A DNA stretch of 64,000 nt, taken from NCBI GenBank assembly GCA_902776365.1, contig CACYPU010000001.1, forward strand, positions 1-64,000, given 5' to 3'. Position numbers and translations under genes: made by a program. Within the stretch, counting starts at the first letter, position 1. Every line of letters begins with the position of its first letter. Source of the DNA: an uncultured Bacteroidota bacterium. Lineage in GTDB: Bacteria > Bacteroidota > Bacteroidia > Bacteroidales > P3. The notes below the pieces were generated by a model. The model ran no database searches, was not told the DNA's origin, and saw only the letters and a list, made by a program, of their open reading frames with translations. Positions 10,701 through 17,357 of the stretch are shown here, in pieces.

Positions 10701-12423
10701 GCGCAACGTATACCACCCCATCTACCACGACCAGGTGGTATGCCTGACAGCCACCGAGCCTCTCACCGACATCTCGCTCAACTACCCCAACCGCAAGCGT
10801 TTGGGTCTCAATGTGAACATCCCTGCCAAGGGAGAGGAGGAGATGGCTTTTGTGATTGAAGTGGAGAGCAAGGAAGTACAAGGGAGTGCAAGGGAGTGCA
10901 AGACAATGGAGGCTATCAACGCCGAGTTCGATAAGGTGGTCGATTACTGGGACGAGAAACTCTCCTTTATCCAGGTGGAGACTCCCGACCCGGCATTCAA
11001 CAACATGCTCAACCGGTGGTATCTATACCAGGTCTATGCCTCGCGTCTCTTTGCCCGTGCCGGTTTCTATCAAGTAGGTGGCGCCACAGGCTTCCGCGAC
11101 CAGTTGCAAGATGTGATGTCGCTTCTCTATAGCGACCCCACATACGCTCGTCGGCAGATTCTCGACCATGCCGCTCACCAGTTCCCCGAGGGCGACGTGC
11201 TGCACTGGTGGCACCAGAGCCTCCAGCTCGGCGCTCGCACCACCTTCTCCGACGACTACCTCTGGCTTGTCTTTGTCACCTACCAATATGTGCAGGTCAC
11301 AGGCGACCGCTCCATCCTCGAAGAGATGGTTCCCTTCTGTCAGGCCGATCAGCTGGCTCCCGGCGAGGCCGAGCGTGGCTTGAACTATGCTCAGGGCCAG
11401 GAGAAAGCCTCTCTGTATGAGCATTTGCGTCGTGCCGTGAACCGTTCGATGAGCCGCACGGGTGTCCATGGGCTTCCGCTGATGGGTTGTGGCGATTGGA
11501 ACGACGGCATGTCCGCTGTAGGTGTCGAGAATAAGGGTGAGAGCGTATGGGTGGCCTTCTTCTTGGCCGACCTCCTTCCGAAGATGGAGCAACTCACACA
11601 GATGGTGCCGGGTGCCGACTTGGGCTATTGCGAGGAACTCTCGGCATTCCACAAGAATCTCGTCGATGCCATCCAGAAGCATGCATGGGATGGTGCATGG
11701 TTCCTCCGGGCCTACTACGACAATGGTGACCCCATGGGTTCACGCAACAACATCGAGTGCCAGATCGACCTCATCTCCCAGGCGTGGTCCATCCTCACCG
11801 ATGTCGCCACCCCACAGCAGAAGGACTCTGTCTTCCGCGAGACAGACAACCGCCTCGTCAATCGCGAACATGAAATCATCCAGCTTCTCACTCCCGCCTT
11901 CCGCGCATCGCAGCCTTCTCCAGGTTATATAATGAATTATCCCGTCGGTGTCCGCGAAAACGGTGGCCAGTACACCCACGGTGCCATGTGGTACATCATG
12001 GCGGAACTGAAGGAAGGCCGTAACGATATTGCCTACTACCTCTACTCCATCATCAATCCTATCCACCGCACACAAACCCTCGCTGATGTGCTGAAGTACA
12101 AGGTGGAACCCTACTGTATTGCTGCCGACATCTACAGCAATCCGCAGCATCCAGGCCGAGGGGGATGGACCTGGTACACAGGCTCCGCCTCGTGGGCATA
12201 CAAGACGGGTATCGAAAACATCCTCGGCTTCCACAAGGTCGGCGACCAACTGACCATCGACCCGCGCATCCCCAGCGAATGGCCGTGTTTCACCGTTCGT
12301 TATCGCTATGGTTCCGCTGTCTATGTTATCAACTGCAGCAGACAAGGCAACGGGATGGAAACAGGTGGTGTAATCACTCTTGTCGACGATGGTCAAGTGC
12401 ACAATTTAGAAATAAAAATTTGA
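4732..12423 (+). CDS. Cyclic beta-1,2-glucan synthase-like protein (GT84-GH94)
   Basis: 2563 residues from the ATG at 4732 (an upstream in-frame ATG lies in the promoter). By similarity to NdvB/Cgs it would polymerise glucose from UDP-glucose on a protein-bound primer in the inner membrane and release a cyclic beta-glucan. Membrane pairs appear at about residues 275-325, 720-775 and 855-900. The glycosyltransferase part (about 480-720) has LDTDTE (about 530), SHDLIEGCHIRCG and HHRWTRGDWQ, the D, ED and QxxRW-like motifs. A middle region (about 940-1340) has the glucoamylase/GH189-like block WGISETAYNELDDAQN. The C-terminus is GH94: GATGFRDQLQDVMSLLYSDP (about 2125) and GDWNDGM (about 2257). 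At least eight short tandem arrays are translated in loops. It is a single-gene unit. Confidence 0.85.
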   Translation: MKNIYNEFRNSVKEITRYYMLLVEETRNQRLVGSTNEWVLDNYYMISEQEKVMKEELKGIRNSEFGVRKERQEVLWGLLEGYLRKCHHQVDKTLFFRYLSQVQVKGKDYLSYPEVCALLPLTKAILIKELADLCRRLEEEKSYHYMPTDRSQADMDQLDRAAQENLQMMNTFNSLKKLTRLPVSELIDAVSFSERMLKGEKAGMYDEMQDKTKEDYRAKVVRLSKAKGERSKGKGNAEYAFVKALVEKADERGEHVGWQLFPPKRWKARAHSYIWIVAVVSLLLAAGFGLWVVNGFDFQFLVFNIILTLLLWVPMSQVVIDLFNWLLGKLHRPMGTFKMKFKEGLIPEEYATMVIMPTILKNRAKVEELLGVLEVYYLSNINRGEGKVGSQGVQDKSNPSQNLYYTLVGDAASYKEADAPWDDEVVEAGLAKVKELNEKYGAHIFNFVYRKRAWSEGEQTWLGYERKRGAILHFNDLVLGNTSEEEKEVRFRCETISSWLDTQGVRRSAREYKGVQDNTHKSPIQFIITLDTDTELVLYSAQKLIGAMAHPLNRAQLSADGRRVDRGYGIMQPRVNVDVEVTNKSRYAQLFAGLGGLDVYTTASFELYQDIFNEGSFCGKGIYDLRVFQRVLKGTFPENLILSHDLIEGCHIRCGLINDVELFDDNPSNWIDDAKRHHRWTRGDWQIIAWLKKRVKNESGEKVKNQVNTIGKWKIFDNLRRSVLSLSLVVAILVGYILSTFNSQFSISPFWFVVVALVAVASPIVFFIVGQVTKVPKFGKRYRYYMTLIRGFNVIIYRSLVQFALLPKEAWMYTDAAVRACYRMWFSHRNLLAWITSDEASKSTKGTLGDYIGKFWVNYVVSAALVVLGVVTGQWPVLSWIGVGFCVVTWCGAPLLMFWLGKKFPQDKKSLNAKETDEVRRLAQKTWGFFDYLITEETNWLIPDNYQLNREKKTDYKTSPTNIGYSLTAIVSAAELGFITEKAALTRIDHIIDTVGRLEKWNGHLYNWYDINTLKALPNFFISTCDSGNFVACLYVVKGWLMGVQGVQEVQGLLEKVERLIAQTDFRKLYNPELDVFSIGYDTTNYTLLPYHYNNFASEARLTSFLTIAQGDAPYKHWFCLDKTLVQYQGYKGVASWYGTLFEYFMPLIFLPTYKHTLMDETYSFAIRAQRSFFPSPWGISETAYNELDDAQNYKYHAFGVPYLKFQNTTPDRIVVSPYSSLMTIGIDDRAVYENIRQFKKLEMYDDFGFYESYDEEDKVPVKAHYAHHQGMILASLANYLGDHCLQRYFMQEPAMKSMETLLKEKAQVRPYIDLKVTQYKRYRYSKVQTESDARDFDTIANVPELGIISNGQYTVLMNDRGSGFSRYRNILLGRYRKISADHYGTYVYIRNLRTDHLWCNTYAPLDVMPQGYHVSFASDKMSFLRVDDGVETKTEVTVLKDRSAEIRRLTFTNNSSEDVDLELTTYGEVVLAPSAEDENHRVFNGMKVLSEYDAEHQTLLFSRPGSFGTRNFMLHKLWVSDPSDKSDRSDVVEYETSRVKFIGRGNSLRHADVIDNRRNLSGTVGTTLDPVMSMRRRVHVPVDKSVEAYILTGFAKAKEHLLQLTEQYRSSVDVEHAFKTASVFNNMRTSMSLLKGSQMRLYSSISKYMAQTATLGNERQAILAKNTLSQSGLWRFGISGDLAILLMEIDSMERSGFAKEMLRAFEYYKVHGMRLDLVFINDAPEREREGLMHFIRNMANTEHLWAEHSEAGKVYVLDGHELSEAERILLRTVARLTFNTSDGITIAEQLRRLEIVNQHYQDKVEYPILKPKKEFRVWSNLEFYNQYGGFDREGRDYVVTNTNTPMPWVNVMANEQHFGCIVSSTMAGFTFAHNAQQFKLTGWSNDIVRDNASEMLLINKQQFLPATARHGQGWSAFDAEYDDMKVAVRVFVACDKPEKYYQIKVVNKTETPMEVQLDMVYKLVLGMCEEQTARYLYSEWNEQDNTLRVRNVYHPIYHDQVVCLTATEPLTDISLNYPNRKRLGLNVNIPAKGEEEMAFVIEVESKEVQGSARECKTMEAINAEFDKVVDYWDEKLSFIQVETPDPAFNNMLNRWYLYQVYASRLFARAGFYQVGGATGFRDQLQDVMSLLYSDPTYARRQILDHAAHQFPEGDVLHWWHQSLQLGARTTFSDDYLWLVFVTYQYVQVTGDRSILEEMVPFCQADQLAPGEAERGLNYAQGQEKASLYEHLRRAVNRSMSRTGVHGLPLMGCGDWNDGMSAVGVENKGESVWVAFFLADLLPKMEQLTQMVPGADLGYCEELSAFHKNLVDAIQKHAWDGAWFLRAYYDNGDPMGSRNNIECQIDLISQAWSILTDVATPQQKDSVFRETDNRLVNREHEIIQLLTPAFRASQPSPGYIMNYPVGVRENGGQYTHGAMWYIMAELKEGRNDIAYYLYSIINPIHRTQTLADVLKYKVEPYCIAADIYSNPQHPGRGGWTWYTGSASWAYKTGIENILGFHKVGDQLTIDPRIPSEWPCFTVRYRYGSAVYVINCSRQGNGMETGGVITLVDDGQVHNLEIKI
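4911..4932 (+). repeat. In-frame repeat in glucan synthase: GGAATTC-type
   Basis: Short units of CGGAATTCGGAGTTCGG translated IRNSEFGVR near residue 62. A similar, inverted motif appears in porU at about 54625-54658 (HSEFRM). Confidence 0.5.
5405..5437 (+). repeat. In-frame repeat in glucan synthase: AAAGGTG family
   Basis: Four to five units of 7-8 bp (AAAGGTG, AAAGGTC and variants) translated KAKGERSKGKG. The same family, same orientation relative to the gene, occurs in radA at 16073. Confidence 0.75.
5888..5929 (+). repeat. In-frame repeat in glucan synthase: GGAGTGCAAG family, copy 1
   Basis: Short copy ending in CAAGACAA, translated VGSQGVQDKS. The same 3' end closes the arrays at 6238, 10870 and 38205. 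Confidence 0.7.
6238..6284 (+). repeat. In-frame repeat in glucan synthase: GGAGTGCAAG family, copy 2
   Basis: Four 10-bp units (GGAGTGCAAG, GGAGTACAAG) ending CAAGACAA, translated QGVRRSAREYKGVQDN. It lies just before the LDTDTE motif, in a stretch where a loop is expected. Confidence 0.8.
6946..6975 (+). repeat. In-frame TTTCAAT array in a membrane loop
   Basis: Four 7-bp units (ACTTTCA, ATTCTCA, ATTTTCG, ATTTCA) translated LSTFNSQFSIS between two membrane helices of the glucan synthase. Confidence 0.6.
7858..7892 (+). repeat. In-frame 9-bp array in glucan synthase
   Basis: Three units GTTCAAGGA, GTTCAGGAA, GTTCAAGGA translated GVQGVQEVQG. Confidence 0.65.
9292..9324 (+). repeat. In-frame TCTGACNNN array in glucan synthase
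   Basis: Three to four 9-bp units translated SDPSDKSDRSD, a polar loop. Confidence 0.65.
10870..10906 (+). repeat. In-frame repeat in glucan synthase: GGAGTGCAAG family, copy 3
   Basis: Three 10-bp units ending CAAGACAA, translated EVQGSARECKTM. Three units of 10 bp give a 10-residue period in any frame. Confidence 0.8.
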
Positions 12424-12448
12424 TGATTAACTTAAAAAAATAAATATT

Positions 12449-13201
12449 ATGAAGAAGTTTATGCGTTATGTTTCCCTGGCGGCAGTATTGTCGTTGATGG
12501 TGACCAGTTGTACTGTCTATCATCCCCAGGCCGTCGACATTCCTCTCATCAACCATTCTGGTGATACGAGGGTAGATGCATCGGTGAGCATGTCCGCTTG
12601 GATTACTCCTGATGTGATGAATCTCAATGCTACCGTCTCCCACGGTTTCAACGACTGGCTCGCCGGTCAGGTCCACGTCAACTATGGTGGCGACAACTAC
12701 TACGGCCAGGTGGCTCCGGGCTACTATCTGCCTCTCGGCTCTAAGAGCGTCCTCGAAGCCTATGTAGGCTACGGCTACGGCGGCGTCAATCGCGAAGACG
12801 ATGATGACTCCAAGAACTATAACGATGGCACGCCAAACAGAAAATCCTCCGAATTCTTCGGCCACTACCACCTGCCCTTTGTTCAGTTCAACCTCGGATG
12901 GCACGACTTGGCCAACTCTCATCTCGATATCGGCTTTGGCTTCAAGGCTGGCGCTTTCTTACCCGACTACGAGTATCACGCCTATGATGAGTCAGGTGCC
13001 GAGATAATGTCCAAGCGCGAGATATATAACAACTCGAACATCCTCCTCGAACCCCAGGTCATGCTGCGTGTCGGTGGCGAAAAAGTCAAGGTTAGCCTCA
13101 AAGCAGGTTTCGCCATCTTGTCCGACTTTATGAACGACGAGGCCAAAGGTATGATTTACGACTTCGTCACCGCTTCCCTTGGTCTCACCTATTCTTTGTA
13201 A
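12449..13201 (+). CDS. Lipoprotein with predicted outer-membrane beta structure
   Basis: 250 residues. MKKFMRYVSLAAVLSLMVTSC ends in a lipobox-like sequence with Cys21, so a lipid-anchored export is likely. The rest is rich in alternating aromatic/polar strands (WLAGQVHVNYGGDNYYGQ, VLEAYVGYGYGGVN, FVQFNLGWHDL) and ends LGLTYSL, a terminal strand with an aromatic residue near the end as in outer-membrane barrels. It starts 25 bp after the glucan synthase stop, so it may be cotranscribed. No family name is recognised; a small periplasmic or outer-membrane barrel protein is the best description. Confidence 0.7.
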   Translation: MKKFMRYVSLAAVLSLMVTSCTVYHPQAVDIPLINHSGDTRVDASVSMSAWITPDVMNLNATVSHGFNDWLAGQVHVNYGGDNYYGQVAPGYYLPLGSKSVLEAYVGYGYGGVNREDDDDSKNYNDGTPNRKSSEFFGHYHLPFVQFNLGWHDLANSHLDIGFGFKAGAFLPDYEYHAYDESGAEIMSKREIYNNSNILLEPQVMLRVGGEKVKVSLKAGFAILSDFMNDEAKGMIYDFVTASLGLTYSL

Positions 13202-13207
13202 AAGGAT

Positions 13208-14131
13208 ATGAAAAGGTTCTTCCTGTTTGCCCTACTGGTATCACCTTTCACCTTTCACCTTTCACTTTGCCAGCAGACCTATCCTTTCGTCGAGCGCGAT
13301 TCGACGCTCTCGCTCGATGTCTACCGTCCTGCACAGCCACGTGCCGACAAAGCCTGTATCGTGTCGCTTTTCGGAGGAGGCTTCTTTATGGGCACACGCA
13401 ATGGAGGCCTTCAGCGCCAAATCGCCAGCCTCCTCACCGAACGTGGCTTTACGGTGGTTTGCATCGACTATCGGCTGGGACTGAAGGATAAGGCCAAGAT
13501 GGCCACTTTCACCGGCGTCAGCGGTACGTTGGATATGTTCCAGTATTGCATTGACATTGCCGTTGAAGACTGTGCCGCTGCGGTGAACTGGCTCTGCCGC
13601 CATGCAGCGAAACTCGACATCGACACCTCGAAGATTGTCCTCACAGGATCCTCGGCGGGTGCCATCACTGTGCTCCAACTCGACTGGTACAGGGCAAACC
13701 AGTCGTCTGTCGTCAGCACCATTTTGCCAGCAGGATGGAAGCCTGCTGCCGTCATCCCCTATGCCGGTGCCATTATGAGTCACGGCAGCCCCACTTGGAA
13801 GACGGCTCCGGCACCCACAATGCTCATGCATGGCACCAAGGACAAGATTGTCGACTACTCCACCTATCCTCCGGTCATCACCTATGCTCTTTATGGCTCG
13901 AAACGCGTTTTCAAGCAGATGCAGAAACAGAACTACCCCTGCTGGATAGTGCGCTTCGAGGGAATTGGCCATGAGGTCGCCAGCTGGCTTCCGGGCTCCG
14001 TCGACTTCTTCTGTGGCTTCGTCAATCAGGCCCTTGCCGGACGTATCACAACCCTCGATGCCACTATGAGCGACACCAAACTGGTGCCAACGAAGTGGAC
14101 TGATATGACAATTAAAGACCTTTACAAATGA
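13208..14131 (+). CDS. Secreted alpha/beta-hydrolase (esterase-like)
   Basis: 307 residues with a signal peptide whose hydrophobic core is the translated 7-bp repeat at 13241-13270 (SPFTFHLSLCQ). The fold signs are the oxyanion block SLFGGGFFMGTRNGG (about residue 55), the nucleophile elbow TGSSAGA (Ser about 150), a Asp in MHGTKDKIVDY (about 215) and a His in EGIGHEVASW (about 255). These make a Ser-Asp-His triad of the BD-FAE/carboxylesterase type. The substrate is unknown; carbohydrate ester removal would fit a Bacteroidales. It begins 6 bp after the lipoprotein and its stop overlaps the next start (ATGA). Confidence 0.85.
   Translation: MKRFFLFALLVSPFTFHLSLCQQTYPFVERDSTLSLDVYRPAQPRADKACIVSLFGGGFFMGTRNGGLQRQIASLLTERGFTVVCIDYRLGLKDKAKMATFTGVSGTLDMFQYCIDIAVEDCAAAVNWLCRHAAKLDIDTSKIVLTGSSAGAITVLQLDWYRANQSSVVSTILPAGWKPAAVIPYAGAIMSHGSPTWKTAPAPTMLMHGTKDKIVDYSTYPPVITYALYGSKRVFKQMQKQNYPCWIVRFEGIGHEVASWLPGSVDFFCGFVNQALAGRITTLDATMSDTKLVPTKWTDMTIKDLYK
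13241..13270 (+). repeat. CACCTTT array forming a signal peptide core
   Basis: Four 7-bp units (CACCTTT three times, then CACTTTG) translated SPFTFHLSL in the signal peptide of the esterase-like protein. Confidence 0.8.
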
Positions 14132-15381
14132 CCCATCACTCAGTTGAAATCATGTCCCCCGTGGGCTCCTACGAGAGCCTGCAGGCAGCCATCCAGGGTG
14201 GGGCCAATGCTGTCTATTTTGGCGTCGGCAAACTCAATATGCGCTCTCGCTCCGCGGCCAATTTCACCGTCTCCGACCTGCCCCGTATCTGCTCCATATC
14301 CCATGCCGCCGGTGTTCGCACCTACCTCACCGTCAACACTATCATCTACAACGATGAGATCTCCGAGATGCATGACCTTCTCCATGCCGCCCGCGAGGCT
14401 GGTGTCAGCGCCATCATCGCCTCCGATATGGCCGTCATCACCTATGCTAATCAGATTGGCGTCGAAGTGCATATCTCCACCCAGTGCAACGTCTCTAACA
14501 TCGAGGCTGTACGCTACTATGCTCGCTTCGCCGATGTGATTGTCACTGCCCGCGAATTGCCTCTGCGGCAGGTGGCGGAGATTACCCAGTTCATTCGCGA
14601 CAACGACATCCGAGGGCCCAAGGGCGAGCTGGTACAGATAGAGGTCTTCGCCCACGGCGCCCTCTGCATGAGCGTCAGCGGCAAATGCTACCTCTCGCTC
14701 GACAACTACAACTACTCTGCCAACCGTGGCGCTTGTCTGCAGGTGTGCCGTCGTGGATACATCGTCAAGGACAAAGAAAGTGATCTAGAACTGGAGATTG
14801 ACAACGAGTACATCATGTCGCCCAAAGACCTCTGTACCATCGGCTTCCTCGACAAGATAGTGAAGGCCGGAGTGCGGGTGCTGAAGATAGAAGGGCGGGG
14901 GAGGAGCGCCGACTATGTGAGGACGGTCACCGAGTGTTACTGCGAGGCCGTGGAAGCCATTGGAAACGGTACTTACACCCAAGAGAAGATTGAAGGATGG
15001 ATGCAGCGGTTGGCCACCGTATTCAACCGTGGTTTCTGGGATGGCTATTATCTCGGTCGCAAACTCGGCGAGTGGAGTGAACGCTATGGAAGTCAGGCTA
15101 CCGAGAACAAGGTCTACCTTGGGCTGGTGAAGAACTACTTCGGACGCATCAATGTCGCCGAAGTGAAACTGCAGACGGCAGAGACTCTGAAGGTGGGCGA
15201 CGAGGTGATGGTTACTGGCGAAACCACGGGTGTCTACCGCGATACAATAAAAGAACTCCGTACCGACCGCGAGCCCGTGCCTGAGGTGCACCAGGGTGAT
15301 TGCTTCAGCTTCGCTACCAGCGAATTGCTCCATCGTGGTGATAAAGTCTACCGTGTCGACAAAGTAATTGAAGAATTCTAG
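14128..15381 (+). CDS. Peptidase U32 family protein (TrhP/YegQ-like)
   Basis: 417 residues. Starts VEIMSPVGSYESLQAAIQGGANAVYFG, the U32 N-terminus, and carries the U32 signature IEVFAHGALCMSVSGKCYLS (about 170-190) with the conserved Cys pair, then NRGACLQVCRRGY. U32 proteins of this type act in prephenate-dependent 5-hydroxyuridine formation on tRNA (TrhP/YegQ) rather than as collagenases; the exact subgroup is not certain. The C-terminal part (about 330-417) is a small beta-barrel domain. It overlaps the esterase stop by 4 bp and is followed 3 bp later by the gene at 15385. Confidence 0.9.
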   Translation: MTHHSVEIMSPVGSYESLQAAIQGGANAVYFGVGKLNMRSRSAANFTVSDLPRICSISHAAGVRTYLTVNTIIYNDEISEMHDLLHAAREAGVSAIIASDMAVITYANQIGVEVHISTQCNVSNIEAVRYYARFADVIVTARELPLRQVAEITQFIRDNDIRGPKGELVQIEVFAHGALCMSVSGKCYLSLDNYNYSANRGACLQVCRRGYIVKDKESDLELEIDNEYIMSPKDLCTIGFLDKIVKAGVRVLKIEGRGRSADYVRTVTECYCEAVEAIGNGTYTQEKIEGWMQRLATVFNRGFWDGYYLGRKLGEWSERYGSQATENKVYLGLVKNYFGRINVAEVKLQTAETLKVGDEVMVTGETTGVYRDTIKELRTDREPVPEVHQGDCFSFATSELLHRGDKVYRVDKVIEEF

Positions 15382-15384
15382 ACG

Positions 15385-15957
15385 ATGAAAGAGGTCCATT
15401 TTTACCACTCCTATTGGTGCTACTACTGGTATGCTATAGCGCTCGCTATCGGTTTCGTAATGTTCGTTGTTCCTATCTATCACCCTGAGATTAAAAACGA
15501 GGTGCTGGTATCTGGTCTGGTGCTTTTGGCACTTGTCATCATTGTTTTTCCAGGCAGGGCCATGGTTGAAAGGAAGAATGGAACCCCTGTAATAACCCTC
15601 GCCGAGGACAGAATAATCTATGCCACATACCACAAAAAACATCTCTTCCTTTTCTCTGAGCTGAGAGACCTCTCCTCCTATGAGATAAAAAAGACAGGTC
15701 GAAAAGGAGGGGAATCCACGGAAGTGTCACACACCAATATCGTTCTCACCTATCGAGAGGATATCCTCCCTACAAAAATGGCCGAGGCCACCAAATCTGA
15801 ATGTCGCCGCATCAAACGCACCTATCGCCACCTTGGCGCACACTGTATGATTTACCTTGACGACCTTTCCAGAAGGTCCGAATACATCGCTAGTCTTGCC
15901 GTGGACTACTATAAAAAATATGAAAAAACATTGAACGAACAAAATCAAAAATCATAA
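15385..15957 (+). CDS. Two-helix membrane protein of unknown function
   Basis: 190 residues. Two hydrophobic helices (about 14-34 and 39-57, AIALAIGFVMFVVPIY and VLVSGLVLLALVIIVFPG) precede a soluble, basic region (about 65-190). The layout looks like DUF/PH-domain-like membrane proteins (a helical hairpin followed by a bPH-type domain, here with VITLAEDRIIYATYHKKHLFLF), but I do not recognise a family with confidence. It is packed between the U32 gene (3 bp) and radA (stop and start overlap by one base, TAATG), so it is cotranscribed with both. Confidence 0.75.
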   Translation: MKEVHFYHSYWCYYWYAIALAIGFVMFVVPIYHPEIKNEVLVSGLVLLALVIIVFPGRAMVERKNGTPVITLAEDRIIYATYHKKHLFLFSELRDLSSYEIKKTGRKGGESTEVSHTNIVLTYREDILPTKMAEATKSECRRIKRTYRHLGAHCMIYLDDLSRRSEYIASLAVDYYKKYEKTLNEQNQKS

Positions 15958-17357
15958 TGGCAAAAGCGAAGACATACTACTTCTGTCAGGAGTGCGGCTA
16001 CCAGAGCAGCTCGTGGCTGGGGCGCTGCCCTGAGTGTGGCAAGTTCGGTACCTTTGCAGAGGAGTTGGTGGGAGGTGAAAGGTTAAAGGCTAAAGGTGAA
16101 AGACGCGCCGGCATGTCAGTTCCACAACGGATACAAGAGGTAAAGTATAGCGAGACCAAACGTATCCCGACACACTGCGGCGAGTTCGACCGTGTATTGG
16201 GAGGTGGTATAGTCCCCGGATCTCTTCTCCTCCTCGGTGGTGAGCCCGGCATCGGAAAAAGTACCCTCCTCCTCCAGACGGCCCTCTCTATCACTCAAAC
16301 AATCAAACAATCAAGCAATCAAGCTATCCGTCTCCTCTACGTCAGTGGTGAGGAAAGCGAGCAGCAGATCAAGATGCGGGCCGACCGACTTACCTCCGAC
16401 CTCCAACCTCCGACCTCCGAATTGTATGTGGTCAGCGAGACGGTCACGCAGCGCATCTTCGAGCATGTCGACGCTGTGCAGCCTGACCTGCTGATTATCG
16501 ACTCCATCCAAACCATCTCCACCGAGGATATCGACTCGCCTGCCGGCAGTGTCAGCCAGATCCGCCAGTGTACTACCGAATTCCAACACTATGCCAAGAG
16601 CACCGGTGTCCCTGTGTTGCTCATCGGCCACATCACCAAAGACGGCACCCTCGCGGGTCCCAAGGTGATGGAACATATCGTCGATGCTGTCCTCCAGTTC
16701 GAGGGCGACCGCAACTACGGTTACCGCATTCTGCGGGCATTGAAGAATCGCTTCGGCTCCACCGCTGAGATAGGCATCTTCGAGATGCTCGGCAGCGGCC
16801 TTCGAGAGGTACCCAACCCCAGCGAGTTTCTGTTAAGCCAGCGTGACGAGACGCTTAGTGGCGCTGCCGTCGCCGCCACGCTAGAAGGCGCCCGTCCGAT
16901 GTTTATTGAGGTGCAAAGCCTCGTCAGCAGTGCCGTTTACGGCACTCCGCAGCGCAACGCCAACGGCTTCGACATGCGCCGACTCTCGATGTTGCTGGCC
17001 GTGTTGGAGAAACGTTGCGGTTTCAAACTCGGCGCCAAGGATGTTTTCCTCAACATCGCCGGTGGCCTTCGCGTCAACGACCCCGCCATCGACCTCGCCG
17101 TTGCCTGCGCCATCCTCTCCTCTAATGTCGATATCCCTATTTCGCCGCGCATCGCCTTTGCCGCCGAACTGGGTCTCTCCGGCGAGGTGCGCCCGGTGGC
17201 ACGTGTCGAGCAGCGCGTCGCCGAGGCCGACCGACTCGGATTCGAGAAAATATTCGTCTCCAAGTACAACCTTCGCGAACTCGACAAAAAACGGTACCAC
17301 ATCGAGGTGGTACCGGCAAGTGTTATCGAAGAGGCCTTCCGCGCCCTCTTCGCCTAA
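15957..17357 (+). CDS. radA: DNA repair protein RadA/Sms
   Basis: 466 residues. RadA is a RecA-like helicase/branch-migration ATPase in recombinational repair. Zinc finger CQECGYQ...RCPECGKF (Cys10, 13, 24, 27), Walker A GGEPGIGKST (about 93-102), the RadA-specific KNRFGS motif (about 262) and a Lon-type C-terminal domain (about 300-460) are present. The length is near normal, but three short repeats add residues: GERLKAKGERR after the zinc finger, TQTIKQSSNQAI after Walker A and TSDLQPPTSEL further on. Each sits where relatives have a variable loop. The gene overlaps its upstream neighbour by one base and converges with the gene at 17354 with a 4-bp overlap. Confidence 0.95.
   Translation: MAKAKTYYFCQECGYQSSSWLGRCPECGKFGTFAEELVGGERLKAKGERRAGMSVPQRIQEVKYSETKRIPTHCGEFDRVLGGGIVPGSLLLLGGEPGIGKSTLLLQTALSITQTIKQSSNQAIRLLYVSGEESEQQIKMRADRLTSDLQPPTSELYVVSETVTQRIFEHVDAVQPDLLIIDSIQTISTEDIDSPAGSVSQIRQCTTEFQHYAKSTGVPVLLIGHITKDGTLAGPKVMEHIVDAVLQFEGDRNYGYRILRALKNRFGSTAEIGIFEMLGSGLREVPNPSEFLLSQRDETLSGAAVAATLEGARPMFIEVQSLVSSAVYGTPQRNANGFDMRRLSMLLAVLEKRCGFKLGAKDVFLNIAGGLRVNDPAIDLAVACAILSSNVDIPISPRIAFAAELGLSGEVRPVARVEQRVAEADRLGFEKIFVSKYNLRELDKKRYHIEVVPASVIEEAFRALFA
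16073..16106 (+). repeat. In-frame AAAGGTG array in radA
   Basis: Four 7-bp units (GGTGAAA, GGTTAAA, GGCTAAA, GGTGAAA) translated GERLKAKGER between the zinc finger and the ATPase domain. Confidence 0.8.
16293..16327 (+). repeat. In-frame CAATCAAA array in radA
   Basis: Four 8-bp units (CAAACAAT, CAAACAAT, CAAGCAAT, CAAGCTAT) translated TIKQSSNQAI just after the Walker A helix. Confidence 0.8.
16392..16420 (+). repeat. In-frame CTCCGAC array in radA
   Basis: Four 7-bp units (CTCCGAC, CTCCAAC, CTCCGAC, CTCCGAA) translated TSDLQPPTSEL. Confidence 0.8.

Noticed and set aside
13208-13270. Assembly error as the cause of in-frame repeats
   Set aside because: Possible for single cases, but dozens of arrays all keep reading frames and sit in loops or signal peptides, which is not expected of errors; raw reads would settle it.
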